A DNA stretch of 64,000 bases from an uncultured Alphaproteobacteria bacterium (lineage in GTDB: Bacteria > Pseudomonadota > Alphaproteobacteria > Micavibrionales > Micavibrionaceae). Below the pieces are notes generated by a model. The model saw nothing but the letters and a program-made list of their open reading frames with translations, searched no databases and was not told the DNA's origin. Position numbers and translations under genes: made by a program. The DNA lies in contig CALHAR010000003.1 of NCBI GenBank assembly GCA_937931645.1, positions 124,001-188,000 of the forward strand. The letters are read 5' to 3'. Shown here piece by piece: positions 17,445 through 26,325 of this stretch. Every line of letters begins with the position of its first letter. The stretch's first letter is position 1.

Positions 17445-18146
17445 TTAGAACATATCTCCTAAACGTTGTTTCATTGTCTTTTCTGGTTTTTCAAGTCGCG
17501 CCTGGCCATTATCTAAGATAAGCTTGCTGTGATGGCTGAACTTTTTAATAAGCGTAGTGTTATGAGACGCTATAACGACCGTTGTGCCCATACGGTGGAG
17601 TTGGTCGAACAGATTCATTAAGCGCAAGCCTATTTCATCGTCAAGGTTTCCTGTTGGTTCATCGGCAAGAAGGAGCTTTGGGCGCGTGATAACAGCGCGG
17701 GCAACGGCTATTCTTTGTTGTTGCCCTCCGGATAAAGTATTGGGAAGCATGTGACGGTGATCCCCAAGTCCAACCCATTCCATAAGTTCTTCAACATTAG
17801 TTTTTATTTCTTTTTCAGACTGACCGCTAATGCGTAAGGGGAGGGCGATGTTATCAAAAGCGGACATGTGATTGAGAAGGCGGAAGTCTTGAAAGACCAC
17901 ACCGATGCGTTGCCGCAGTAACTTTAATTCGTGACGGTTAAGTTGCCCAACGTTTTTACCAAACATAGTCATAAGGCCGCGTGTCGGTTGTCGCCCAAGA
18001 TAAAGCATCGACATGAGAGATGTTTTACCTGCGCCACTGGGGCCAGAAAGAAAGTGAAACGTACCCGGTTCCAACGTAAAATTTACGTCTGTTAAAACTT
18101 CTGGTCCAACACCGTAGCGTAATCCAACATGTTCAAATTTAATCAT
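17445..18146 (-). CDS. ftsE: Cell division ATP-binding protein FtsE
   Basis: ABC ATPase of 233 residues. Walker [12 protein letters not shown]-loop VFQDFRLL, signature [14 protein letters not shown], Walker [13 protein letters not shown] and the H-loop VIASHN are intact. It works with FtsX at the septal membrane. FtsE orthologues are recognised by the sequence DFRLL after the Q-loop and by the immediately downstream ftsX. It is the first gene of a five-gene minus-strand operon running to the DUF2125 gene; the promoter must lie in the 170 bases shared with the divergent zinc-ribbon gene. Confidence 0.95.
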   Translation of the reverse strand: MIKFEHVGLRYGVGPEVLTDVNFTLEPGTFHFLSGPSGAGKTSLMSMLYLGRQPTRGLMTMFGKNVGQLNRHELKLLRQRIGVVFQDFRLLNHMSAFDNIALPLRISGQSEKEIKTNVEELMEWVGLGDHRHMLPNTLSGGQQQRIAVARAVITRPKLLLADEPTGNLDDEIGLRLMNLFDQLHRMGTTVVIASHNTTLIKKFSHHSKLILDNGQARLEKPEKTMKQRLGDMF

Positions 18147-18314
18147 GCTTACTCTTTAAAGGGGTCTGTTGAAGGTGGTTTCATTGCTATAAAACATTTT
18201 AAATAATTACGTGTTCAAATTTTTCATGGGGCTACTCCAACGCTTTTGTTGCACCTGAAATCTATAGACTTTATATATAAAAGACAAACCACTTTAGGGA
18301 TTTATTGGTATTTT

Positions 18315-19169
18315 ATGCTTCTTGTCTGTCCAAATTGCTCTGCGCGCTATCTTATTACCTCTACGTCTTTGGGAGAGCAGGGAAAAGACGTGCGCTGTGC
18401 TAAGTGTACGCATGAATGGTTTCAAGAACCTGAAGAGCTTCCCGTAAATGCCGAGCCCGATGTTTTTGCTGATACTGAAGTTGAAGAAGAGGCGATAGAG
18501 ACAAGCTTGGGTGGTGAGGTAGAGGTTGAGGAAAGCGTTGAAGAAATCTTAGAAGACTTAGAAGAAGAGCAAGAGGTTGTTTTTGATGATGAGGAAGAAT
18601 CAAGTAGCAGTGTGGTTGATGTTGCATTGGAAGATGCTATTCCTGATGCCGTTAAACCCCGCCACGATGAAGCGATTAATGTCCCTGCGCTTGCCAAAGA
18701 TGTGTTGCGAACACCGGCAAGCTTGCAGGCAAAAGTAACAGGATATTTTGCGGCGCTTGCTGTTTTTGGAATTCTGTTAAGTGGCGGAATTCTATTTAAA
18801 CAGCGCGTTGTTTCTTTATGGCCACCTGCGGCGGCAGTTTATAGCTTGGCGGGTATGTCTGTTTCTTATGCTGGGGAAGAGCTGGTCATGGAGAGCCTGA
18901 TAGCGCAAGTTCAAAAGAATTCAGAAGGGCGCGATTTTTTAAGAGTTCAAGGACGTGTGATTAATTTAACCAATGAAGCGCAAGGCGTGCCAAAGTTATT
19001 TGCTCGACTGCGCTCAACCAATGGTGAAGACGGTGAGGGATGGAGTATTGATTCCCCCCTTGAAACTCTAGAGCCAGGTGAATCTTTTACTTTTAAGTCT
19101 GATTATGAGGCTTTGCCGCGCGGTATTGGCTCTGTAAATATCAGTTTTGTTCCTACAGTATCACTTTAA
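18315..19169 (+). CDS. Zinc-ribbon (MJ0042-type) protein with DUF3426 domain
   Basis: A 284-residue protein starting at the ATG 18315, which places the zinc ribbon CPNC-X(n)-CAKC at residues 4-35 (LLVCPNCSARYLI and VRCAKCTHEW). An acidic low-complexity stretch (about residues 50-115, many Glu and Val) follows, then a transmembrane segment (YFAALAVFGILLSGGILF) and a C-terminal DUF3426-like domain. An upstream in-frame ATG at 18246 would add 23 residues before the ribbon and is unlikely. The family is common beside ftsEX in alphaproteobacteria; function is unknown. It converges on lysA with a 9-base gap. Confidence 0.85.
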   Translation: MLLVCPNCSARYLITSTSLGEQGKDVRCAKCTHEWFQEPEELPVNAEPDVFADTEVEEEAIETSLGGEVEVEESVEEILEDLEEEQEVVFDDEEESSSSVVDVALEDAIPDAVKPRHDEAINVPALAKDVLRTPASLQAKVTGYFAALAVFGILLSGGILFKQRVVSLWPPAAAVYSLAGMSVSYAGEELVMESLIAQVQKNSEGRDFLRVQGRVINLTNEAQGVPKLFARLRSTNGEDGEGWSIDSPLETLEPGESFTFKSDYEALPRGIGSVNISFVPTVSL

Positions 19170-19178
19170 AAAATAGAT

Positions 19179-20453
19179 TTATGATTTTGTAAAATCAGGA
19201 ATAATCTCTTTCTCTAAAATTTCATCAACCGTTTGACGCGGCTTGATAAGATGCGCTTGCCCATCGTGAACCAAAACTTCTGGTGGCAGGCCGCGTGTAT
19301 TGTAATTTGAAGCCATGCAATAGCCGTAAGCACCCGCAGATTGTATTACGGCAAGGTCACCGCGCTTCATTTCAGTGAGCTCACGATCTGTTGAAAAAGT
19401 ATCCCCTGTTTCACAAATAGGGCCAACGACATCATATTTTGTTGTTGGTGCATCACGGTTTTCAACTGCTTCAATGCCGTGATAGGCCTCGTATAATGTA
19501 GGACGGATAAGGTCATTCATAGCGGCATCAAGAACAAGGAATTTGCGTGTTGATGTTTCTTTAACGTAAGTGGTTCTGGTGAGGAGCGTGCCTGCGTTTC
19601 CTACGAGGTAACGCCCTGGCTCCATAATGATTTCAGTATCAAGCGGCAGGATGATATCGCGCACCCATTCGGCATAATTATCGAGGTCAAGAAGCTTTTC
19701 ATCTTTGTAAATGATAGGAAAGCCGCCACCAATATCAAGGCGTGTGACGTCGTGACCTTGGTCACGGAGTTTGTGAACAATCGCAGGGATTTTCTCAAAG
19801 GCTGTTTTGAAAGTTTCAACAGTGAAAACTTGAGAGCCAATATGAACAGACATACCTAATGGGGTAACATGTTCCATGTTAGAGGCATTTCCATAGGCGC
19901 TATAGATGGTATCTTCACTAATCCCGAATTTATCACGGGTACGCCCCGTAGAGATTTTGTGGTGTCCACCGCCAGAAACATCTGGGTTAAGGCGAAAGAC
20001 GACAGTGGCAACTTTACCTATTTCACCGGCTATTTTATTGATGTTTTCAAGCTCGGGCAGGGATTCTACGTTAAATTGGTGAATACCTGCTTCTAAACAT
20101 GCTGTGATTTCGCTATCTGACTTCCCCACGCCCGTTGAGACAATTTGATCCGCATCAAAGCCCGCTTTCAGCCCGCGCTTTAGTTCACCTTCAGACACTA
20201 TCTCTAAAGAGCTGCCGAGGGAGCGGAGATAGCTTAAGACTGCAATGTTACTATTAGCTTTACAGGCATAGCAAAGCTTAGGCTGTTTATCTGCGGGTAG
20301 GGCGCGTTCCATCGCGCCTTTTAGGGCATTATATTGATCTTTTATAACCGAGGCAGAATACACATAGGTAGGTGTGCCATATTCTGCCGCAATGTCTTTT
20401 AAGGAGACGCCATCCACATGGAGGCAACCGTTTATTTCTTCGTAACCGCTCAT
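19179..20453 (-). CDS. lysA: Diaminopimelate decarboxylase
   Basis: Final step of lysine synthesis, decarboxylating meso-diaminopimelate. A 424-residue fold-type III PLP enzyme. The PLP lysine is in LCYACKANSNIAVL, the phosphate-binding loop in LDIGGGFPI, the substrate block in EPGRYLVGNAGTLLT and the cysteine motif in GPICETGDTFS; YNTRG is at the C-terminus. The ATG lies 15 bases after the lptM stop, the usual lptM-lysA pair. In relatives argH sits just upstream of that pair; here there is instead a tlpA-like gene in the opposite direction. Confidence 0.96.
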   Translation of the reverse strand: MSGYEEINGCLHVDGVSLKDIAAEYGTPTYVYSASVIKDQYNALKGAMERALPADKQPKLCYACKANSNIAVLSYLRSLGSSLEIVSEGELKRGLKAGFDADQIVSTGVGKSDSEITACLEAGIHQFNVESLPELENINKIAGEIGKVATVVFRLNPDVSGGGHHKISTGRTRDKFGISEDTIYSAYGNASNMEHVTPLGMSVHIGSQVFTVETFKTAFEKIPAIVHKLRDQGHDVTRLDIGGGFPIIYKDEKLLDLDNYAEWVRDIILPLDTEIIMEPGRYLVGNAGTLLTRTTYVKETSTRKFLVLDAAMNDLIRPTLYEAYHGIEAVENRDAPTTKYDVVGPICETGDTFSTDRELTEMKRGDLAVIQSAGAYGYCMASNYNTRGLPPEVLVHDGQAHLIKPRQTVDEILEKEIIPDFTKS

Positions 20454-20468
20454 AACAATTTAATTTCT

Positions 20469-20609
20469 TTATTTGGAAGGGTATGTTCTTGGGAATAGAT
20501 CTTTATCATTACCTTGTGGGGCATCAACAGAGCCAGGCTTCACACCGCAAGCCGTCAAAGGTAAGGTAACAAAGATTAAAACTACAATTATTTTTAAAAC
20601 ATGTTTCAT
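20469..20609 (-). CDS. lptM: Small lipoprotein, LptM-type
   Basis: A 46-codon ORF with ATG at 20607-20609 and TAA at 20469-20471. The N-terminus MKHVLKIIVVLIFVTLPLTA leads into a lipobox LTAC with Cys21, followed by GVKPGSVDAP and a short polar tail ending in YPSK. This is the pattern of the tiny outer-membrane lipoproteins encoded just upstream of lysA or dapF; E. coli LptM (YifL) helps mature the LptDE lipopolysaccharide translocon. The Cys-Gly-X-Lys-(G/P) motif after the lipobox is characteristic. Identity rests on motif and position. Confidence 0.8.
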   Translation of the reverse strand: MKHVLKIIVVLIFVTLPLTACGVKPGSVDAPQGNDKDLFPRTYPSK

Positions 20610-20667
20610 GGTATCCTATTTAAAATCATGTGTAGGCAGGATAAGCAAGGGGTTTAAGGGTAAAAAT

Positions 20668-21273
20668 ATGAATAAACAAAAATTATTTAAAGTTTTGTCG
20701 GCTTTGGGCGTTGTTTTTGTCATTATGATAATAATTAGCTATGCCTATACAGTACAAAACCGAGGTGAGGTTATTCAGCAGAAGGTTGAGGTTCCTGCGG
20801 CGTTTGCTAAAGAATTTGACCGTGTTTTATCCAGAGATAGATATGTTGATATGGCATCTGCTACCTTTATGTCACCAGAGAAAAGGCGGGTAAACTGGCA
20901 AATATTTGATGGGAAGTATCTTTTGGTTAATTTTTGGGCGACATGGTGTGCGCCGTGTGTTTTAGAGTTGCCGTCCTTAGATAGACTTCAAAAGAAGTTT
21001 GATGATACAGGGTTAGAGGTCATCGCCATTTCTGTTGATACGTCATTACAGCATGATGATGTGACAAGCTTTTTAGAGGGTCGTGGAATAGGGAGGTTTG
21101 CCGCTTATTTTGATGATGTGCGTGAGGTACAAAAATCAACTTATATGCGGGGAATCCCTACCTCTTATCTCCTCGATCCGAAGGGGCGTATTATGCATGT
21201 TTTTGAAGGGGACGCCGCTTGGGATTCACCGGCAGCCGTTAGTTTCTTTGAAGAAGTGTTAAATATCCAATAA
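20668..21273 (+). CDS. TlpA-like membrane-anchored thioredoxin
   Basis: A 201-residue thiol-disulfide oxidoreductase. The ATG at 20668 is preferred (AAGGG upstream) because it starts just before a transmembrane anchor (VLSALGVVFVIMIIISYAY); the frame is open further upstream without a signal. The catalytic motif WATWCAPC lies in LLVNFWATWCAPCVLELPSL, and the cis-proline in MRGIPTSYLLDPKG. TlpA/ResA/CcmG-type proteins keep periplasmic thiols reduced, for example for cytochrome oxidase assembly. In relatives a tlpA-like gene is divergent from argH-lptM-lysA; here argH is absent and tlpA faces lptM directly. Confidence 0.88.
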   Translation: MNKQKLFKVLSALGVVFVIMIIISYAYTVQNRGEVIQQKVEVPAAFAKEFDRVLSRDRYVDMASATFMSPEKRRVNWQIFDGKYLLVNFWATWCAPCVLELPSLDRLQKKFDDTGLEVIAISVDTSLQHDDVTSFLEGRGIGRFAAYFDDVREVQKSTYMRGIPTSYLLDPKGRIMHVFEGDAAWDSPAAVSFFEEVLNIQ

Positions 21274-21335
21274 GCTAGGGGGTAATTATTGTTTTTTAAT
21301 CTTTTATTTAACTATTTTAAGGGCATAATAGAGAA

Positions 21336-22655
21336 ATGATTACCGCCCAAACACTGCATGAAACCTCTAAACAATCTATTCTTACGCAAGATCAACTTGA
21401 TGCGTTGATTGATTTGCATGGTCGTTTTCTATGTGGTCGCCTAGGCGGAAGGCGGGCTTTACTCCAAAATACAAATATTTCAGGCCTGTCCTTGGCAGGT
21501 AAAGATTTAAGGCAGGTTGATTTTAGTGGTTGCTCCATGATGGATATGGATTTATTGGGCGCGAACTTTCAAGAGGCGCGGCTTTATGCGTGCGACTTAA
21601 CAGGCTCGGACTTATCACGTGTAAATTTTTTACGGTCAGATTTACGTGGGTCACGTATTGAGTTTGCTAATTTAGAAAATGCTAATTTTGATAAGGCTGA
21701 TTTGCGTGTGGGTGGTATTATGCGTGATGGTGAAAGTTATGCTTCGGGGCAAAGCGTTAACTTTAGAGGCGCAAATTTAAGTGGTGCAAAATTAACCGGG
21801 ATTTTAGCCAATCAGGCAGATTTTTCTGATGCCATTATGATTGGTATTAACATCATGGGCGCAGATTTGCGTGACGCCAGCCTAGAGGGGGCAGATTTAT
21901 CTGGTGCTCGGGTTGTTGGGGCAAATTTGGTTGGTGCTAAATTAAAAGCGGCTATTTTGACCGATGTTGATTTAAGTGGCATGACCGATAATGATGCTGA
22001 TTTTTCAGAAGCCATTACAGATGAAAATGTTGGCGTGTCTATTACAGAAACCGATAGACCGTTGGTGAGTATGATTGATACGCACCGTACTTGGGTTCAA
22101 AGCTCTGGAGAAGAAGGAGAGCAACTTGATTTGAGCGGTCTTGATATTCGCCCTCTTGAAACGCTCAAGATGGAAAAACTAACCGCAATTAAAGCTATTA
22201 AAGCCCGTTTTTTTGGTATGAACCTTTATAAGATTGAAATGCAAAGCGCGAATTTGGATGAAGCTGATTTTCGAAGGTGTGATATGGAGGAGGCCGACTT
22301 TCGTGGCTCTACATTCCGTGGTGCAAGACTTAATCATGCAAACTTAAAGAATGCGAACTTCATACCACTAATGTTTGGAAATGCGTTGGCAGCAAAACGT
22401 TTTAGCCCATCTGATTTTGAAAATGCGTCGCTTTCTTACGCTGATTTTACGGGCTGTAAAATGAAATCAGCAAATTTTAGAGGGGCGGATTTAACATTCA
22501 CTAATTTTACCAATGCAGACTTACGTGAAGCAGACTTCACGGGTGCAAAGATTGATAATGTGATATTTGACGGCGCCATGATGGATGACGTGGTTATGAA
22601 GCCGGATGGCCCTATTTTTAAGATGAAGTCCAGTGAAGGTGACGACTCAGAATAA
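21336..22655 (+). CDS. Pentapeptide-repeat protein
   Basis: A 439-residue protein of A(D/N)LXX pentapeptide repeats forming a right-handed quadrilateral beta-helix. Two blocks are clear: about residues 48-220 (NISGLSLAGKDLRQVDFSGC onward) and about 310-425 (ANLDEADFRRCDMEEADFRG onward), separated by a non-repeat linker of about 90 residues. There is no signal peptide or membrane segment, so it is probably cytoplasmic. A 40-residue helical N-terminus precedes the helix. The family has members that mimic DNA or bind gyrase, but no function is assignable here. It converges on etfA with a 3-base gap. Confidence 0.88.
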   Translation: MITAQTLHETSKQSILTQDQLDALIDLHGRFLCGRLGGRRALLQNTNISGLSLAGKDLRQVDFSGCSMMDMDLLGANFQEARLYACDLTGSDLSRVNFLRSDLRGSRIEFANLENANFDKADLRVGGIMRDGESYASGQSVNFRGANLSGAKLTGILANQADFSDAIMIGINIMGADLRDASLEGADLSGARVVGANLVGAKLKAAILTDVDLSGMTDNDADFSEAITDENVGVSITETDRPLVSMIDTHRTWVQSSGEEGEQLDLSGLDIRPLETLKMEKLTAIKAIKARFFGMNLYKIEMQSANLDEADFRRCDMEEADFRGSTFRGARLNHANLKNANFIPLMFGNALAAKRFSPSDFENASLSYADFTGCKMKSANFRGADLTFTNFTNADLREADFTGAKIDNVIFDGAMMDDVVMKPDGPIFKMKSSEGDDSE

Positions 22656-22658
22656 GTT

Positions 22659-23588
22659 TTATAACTTTTCTGTCAGTTCAGGAACGATATCAAATAAATC
22701 CCCAACAAGACCGTAATCAGCCACACCAAAAATAGGGGCTTCCTCATCTTTATTGATGGCGACAATATATTTTGAATCTTTCATGCCAGCAAGATGTTGA
22801 ATAGCACCTGAAATACCAACGGCTATATATAGTTCTGGCGCGACAACTTTACCTGTTTGCCCAACTTGGTAATCATTAGGGACATAACCTGCATCAACGG
22901 CGGCGCGTGATGCGCCAACGGCGGCGCCAAGTTTATCAGCTAGCTTTTCAATGAGGTCGAAGTTTTCACCAGACCCAACACCACGCCCGCCGGATACTAC
23001 AATTTTCGCAGCTGTTAGCTCAGGACGATCGCTTTCTGATAATTCTTGTTTTACAAAGCTTGATAAGCCAGCATCACCTTTTGAGGCAACATCTTCGATT
23101 GTTGCATTACCACCGTCGGCATCAACGGGGTCAAAGGCTGTCCCGCGAACGGTTATAATTTTTTTAGCATCTGAGGATTTTACCGTGGCAATGGCATTAC
23201 CTGCATAGAAAGGGCGGTCGAATGTATCTGCGTCATGAATGGCGGAGATATCAGAAATTTGTTGTGTGTCTAATAGTGCGGCAACACGCGGCATAACGTT
23301 CTTACCAAAGGTAGAGGCGGGAGCAAGAATGTGAGAGTAGCTATCCGCTAAATCTACAATGATGGGGGCTACATTTTCTGCTAAACGATGAGAGAGTTCA
23401 GGCGCATCGCATTTTAAAACTTTTGTCACACCATGAATTTTACTGGCCGCTTCTGCGGCGGCGGCGCAATCTGTTCCTGCGACTAATACATGTACATCGG
23501 CGTCAATTTTACGCGCCGCTGTTACAACGTTAAGTGTAACGGGTTTAATGGATTTATGATCATGTTCTGCTAAGATTAAAATAGACAT
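22659..23588 (-). CDS. etfA: Electron transfer flavoprotein alpha subunit
   Basis: The FAD-carrying subunit of ETF, which moves electrons from acyl-CoA and other dehydrogenases to ETF-ubiquinone oxidoreductase. At 309 residues it has normal length. The C-terminal FAD domain shows [47 protein letters not shown] and GAIQHLAGM with [10 protein letters not shown]. Its ATG overlaps the etfB stop by one base (TAATG). The gene order etfB-etfA with a HIG1-type gene upstream is common in alphaproteobacteria. Confidence 0.95.
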   Translation of the reverse strand: MSILILAEHDHKSIKPVTLNVVTAARKIDADVHVLVAGTDCAAAAEAASKIHGVTKVLKCDAPELSHRLAENVAPIIVDLADSYSHILAPASTFGKNVMPRVAALLDTQQISDISAIHDADTFDRPFYAGNAIATVKSSDAKKIITVRGTAFDPVDADGGNATIEDVASKGDAGLSSFVKQELSESDRPELTAAKIVVSGGRGVGSGENFDLIEKLADKLGAAVGASRAAVDAGYVPNDYQVGQTGKVVAPELYIAVGISGAIQHLAGMKDSKYIVAINKDEEAPIFGVADYGLVGDLFDIVPELTEKL

Positions 23589-24352
23589 TATATCACCTTC
23601 GCTTCGTTTTTAAGTTTTTCAATTAATTCGTCGACATCGGCAACTTTGCCGCCACCTTGACGGACAGGTGGTTCAGCGACTTTAACAACGCTTAAGCGTG
23701 GGCTGTAGTCAACACCTAAATCTTCGGGCTTCATGACATCAAGCGGCTTTTTCTTAGCTTTCATTATGTCAGGAAGCTTGGCATAGCGTGGCTCGTTTAA
23801 CCTTAAGTCCGTTGTGATAATAGCAGGGAGTTTTATTTCAATAGTTTCTAGCCCGCCATCAATCTCACGTGTGACTGTTGCCTTACCATCATTCAACGTA
23901 ACCTCGGACGCAAAAGTCCCTTGCGACCAGCCAAGGAGTGCGGATAGCATCTGTCCTGTTTGGTTGCTGTCATCATCAATAGATTGTTTTCCCATGATAA
24001 CAAAGTCAGGGCTTTCTTTTTCAACGATGGCTTTTAAAGTTTTTGCAACGGCGAGGGGCTCTACACCACCAATATCTGTTGGCGCATCTGTTTCCACTAA
24101 AATACCACGGTCGGCGCCAATTGCCATTGCGGTACGTAATGTTTCTTGTGCTTTGTCAGGGCCGATGGTAACGGCAATAATCTCAGTGACAGTACCAGCC
24201 TCTTTTAACTTGGTTGCTTCTTCAATAGCAATTTCATCAAAGGGGTTCATCGACATTTTAACGTTGTTTAATTCAACACCGCTATTGTCGGACTTAACGC
24301 GAATTTTGACGTTGTAATCAACGGCACGTTTAACGGGAACTAAAACTTTCAT
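23588..24352 (-). CDS. etfB: Electron transfer flavoprotein beta subunit
   Basis: The AMP-binding beta subunit of ETF, 254 residues. Typical blocks are [19 protein letters not shown] at the N-terminus, [18 protein letters not shown], the recognition loop around LVETD, and [18 protein letters not shown]. The C-terminal ending with [14 protein letters not shown] is the arm that binds the alpha subunit. It starts 20 bases downstream of the small HIG1-type gene and is translationally coupled to etfA. Confidence 0.95.
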   Translation of the reverse strand: MKVLVPVKRAVDYNVKIRVKSDNSGVELNNVKMSMNPFDEIAIEEATKLKEAGTVTEIIAVTIGPDKAQETLRTAMAIGADRGILVETDAPTDIGGVEPLAVAKTLKAIVEKESPDFVIMGKQSIDDDSNQTGQMLSALLGWSQGTFASEVTLNDGKATVTREIDGGLETIEIKLPAIITTDLRLNEPRYAKLPDIMKAKKKPLDVMKPEDLGVDYSPRLSVVKVAEPPVRQGGGKVADVDELIEKLKNEAKVI

Positions 24353-24372
24353 ATTAAAAAATCTCCTACAGT

Positions 24373-24573
24373 TTAATTGGAATTTTGTGCCAAGACAGCA
24401 AGGACAAAAAGGGCGAGGGCAAGGCCTTGTAGCGTGACGCGCATACGCATGAGTTTATTGCTGTGTTTTTTGTTAAACTCTCCACCTTTGACCATGGCAA
24501 ATAAACCAACGGCAAGAGAGGCGAGAACCAGCAACATAGCAACAATCATCAAAATAAAAAAGAATCGTGACAT
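24373..24573 (-). CDS. Twin-transmembrane HIG1-domain protein
   Basis: A 66-residue protein with two transmembrane segments ([25 protein letters not shown] and [14 protein letters not shown]) linked by a basic loop [17 protein letters not shown], which is the HIG_1_N signature. In mitochondria, Rcf1/Higd1 proteins of this family assemble with respiratory complexes; bacterial members often sit next to etf genes. Here it immediately precedes etfB on the minus strand. A role in respiratory supercomplexes is an inference from the family. Confidence 0.85.
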   Translation of the reverse strand: MSRFFFILMIVAMLLVLASLAVGLFAMVKGGEFNKKHSNKLMRMRVTLQGLALALFVLAVLAQNSN

Positions 24574-24681
24574 GGGGTAGAATATAACGATTTCAAAAAC
24601 TTGTGGCTAGAGTCAATAAAGTGTTTTAACGAGGTTTTTGCTTATGGTAAGTTAAGTTGTTTTGAAATCAAGGGGTAAGTT

Positions 24682-24864
24682 ATGGATATATATGTTCCCG
24701 CAAAATTAACGGTGGCTTATCGCGACGCGTCTTGGCAAGCCGAGGATACGGGCACTGATGATCCCGTGCTTGTAAGTATGGCCAATGATCTAGGTGCCAA
24801 ATATGAATCTTCTGAAGGTGAGAGTACTACTGTTACAGACTATCAAAAAATGGGTGTGCTCTAA
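24682..24864 (+). CDS. Small hypothetical protein (60 aa)
   Basis: A 60-residue ORF with a good ribosome site (AAGGGGTAAG) before the ATG at 24682. The protein is acidic, has no signal, membrane segment or cysteine, and begins MDIYVPAKLTVAYRDASW. Its stop codon overlaps the convergent ubiG stop. No family was recognised. Support comes from the ribosome site and the compact fit between two real genes. Confidence 0.5.
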   Translation: MDIYVPAKLTVAYRDASWQAEDTGTDDPVLVSMANDLGAKYESSEGESTTVTDYQKMGVL

Positions 24865-25580
24865 ACCTTCACACTCAAAAAATAATTCACATCCACGCGA
24901 CTTTTATCAAGAGAGAATGATTTTGTAAAAGGGTTATAAATTAAGCCGCAGACATCACGTGGTGATTTCCCGTTATTGCGGAGCATTCTTGTAAGCTCTG
25001 ATGGTTTTACGAACTTCTTCCAGTTATGCGTCCCTTGAGGCACCCAACGCAAGATGTGTTCCGCCGCAATAATACCGAGTGCATAAGACTTAGGTGTTCT
25101 GTTTAAAGTTGAAAAAATCACCAACCCATCTGGCTTACACAGGTTAAGAACGCTTTTCACAAATAGTTCAGGATTATCGACATGCTCAATAATTTCCAAG
25201 GCAAGCACAACATCATATTTTTGACTGATATTCTCAGAGGAATTGCATTCATAACTTATACTGAGCTTGTTTTGCTCTGCATGCGCCGTTGCGACTTTAA
25301 TGGCATTGGCATCGGCATCAACGCCAGTCACGTTGCCACCAAGGCGTGCCATAGGCTCACAAACCAAGCCGCCGCCGCACCCAATATCTATAATATCTAG
25401 GCCTTTATAGGGCGTAGAGGCATTTTCATCTATTTTGAAATGTTCGCAGATTTGCGTTCTGAAATAGCTTAAACGTGTGGGGTTAAGCAGGTGTAACGGC
25501 TTAAAAGGGCCTTGTTCGTCCCACCAATGGTCTGAATCTTTAGAAAAGTTTTGAATTTCTTGGGCGTTCACTGTATTCAT
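24861..25580 (-). CDS. ubiG: Ubiquinone biosynthesis O-methyltransferase
   Basis: SAM-dependent enzyme that performs both O-methylations of ubiquinone synthesis. In 239 residues it shows the N-terminal FSKDSDHWWDEQGPFKPLHL block specific for UbiG, SAM motif I DIGCGGGLVCEPMARLG, motif II VVLALEIIEHVDNPELF and the C-terminal block TPKSYALGIIAAEHILRWVP with GTHNWKKFVKP. It is transcribed away from the queuosine transporter gene and lysC, a conserved ubiG/lysC arrangement with the transporter inserted. Confidence 0.95.
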   Translation of the reverse strand: MNTVNAQEIQNFSKDSDHWWDEQGPFKPLHLLNPTRLSYFRTQICEHFKIDENASTPYKGLDIIDIGCGGGLVCEPMARLGGNVTGVDADANAIKVATAHAEQNKLSISYECNSSENISQKYDVVLALEIIEHVDNPELFVKSVLNLCKPDGLVIFSTLNRTPKSYALGIIAAEHILRWVPQGTHNWKKFVKPSELTRMLRNNGKSPRDVCGLIYNPFTKSFSLDKSRVDVNYFLSVKV

Positions 25581-25620
25581 AATCTCTTGATATCACATTT
25601 AATTGAAGGATAAACCCAAA

Positions 25621-26322
25621 ATGTCAGATGAATTCCTATTTATTTTAATAGCTGTCATTGATTTATCAGTCATGCTTTGTATGTGGCGCATGGGTCGCCG
25701 CTGGTTAGAGTTGTTCATTATTCTTAATTACATATTTGCTAATATTTTTGTTTTAAAGTTCACCACTATTTTTGGTGTGGAAACAACCGTTGGGGCTGTT
25801 TTCTATGCCGCTATTTTCTTGGGTACGGATATTGTCACAGAACATTTTGGAAAAAAGGCAGGGTATCAGCTAATATGGCGTTCACTTTTTGCTGTTCTGG
25901 CTTTTACTTTTGCTCAGCAAGCGGTTCTTCTATTGAGTTACACTGAGTCATCTGCCGCTACATCGCAAGCTATGGAAGTTTTATTTTCTGCTGTCCCTCG
26001 TATCACTTTTGCAAGTTTTATGGTTTTTGTGTTTATACAACGTTTTGATATTTGGCTTTATCATTGGATACATAAGAAGACAGAGGGTAAAAAATTATGG
26101 CTTAGAAACATTGGTAGTACATTCACTTCTCAATTTCTGGATACTATCGTGTTTTATAGCTTAGCTTTCTATGGCGTTATTCCGATGAGTATCTTGATCA
26201 ATTTGATGGTTGTGACGTTTATTATAAAAATTTTGATTGCCCTTGCTGATACGCCGTTTATATATTTAAGTTATTGGATTAAAGGTAAAAAACTTTCGGA
26301 AGCAAAAAATATTCCTATGTAG
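25621..26322 (+). CDS. Queuosine precursor transporter (VUT/YhhQ family)
   Basis: A 233-residue polytopic membrane protein with about six hydrophobic segments. The family hallmarks are the Asn/Thr-rich LNYIFANIFVLKFTTIFG, the acidic TDIVTEHFGKKAGY and the segment STFTSQFLDTIVFY, all typical of YhhQ/VUT proteins that import queuosine precursors (preQ0, preQ1 or queuine). The ATG at 25621 (ribosome site GAAGGATAAA) is preferred over an in-frame TTG at 25603. It is inserted between ubiG and lysC, which usually face each other. A tRNA-guanine transglycosylase is encoded at 50082, so uptake may feed tRNA modification. Confidence 0.85.
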   Translation: MSDEFLFILIAVIDLSVMLCMWRMGRRWLELFIILNYIFANIFVLKFTTIFGVETTVGAVFYAAIFLGTDIVTEHFGKKAGYQLIWRSLFAVLAFTFAQQAVLLLSYTESSAATSQAMEVLFSAVPRITFASFMVFVFIQRFDIWLYHWIHKKTEGKKLWLRNIGSTFTSQFLDTIVFYSLAFYGVIPMSILINLMVVTFIIKILIALADTPFIYLSYWIKGKKLSEAKNIPM

Positions 26323-26325
26323 AAC

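Noticed and set aside
20473-20667. N-terminal extension of the TlpA-like gene
   Set aside because: Overlaps the lptM coding region on the other strand and lacks a signal; the ATG at 20668 has a ribosome site and starts a proper anchor.
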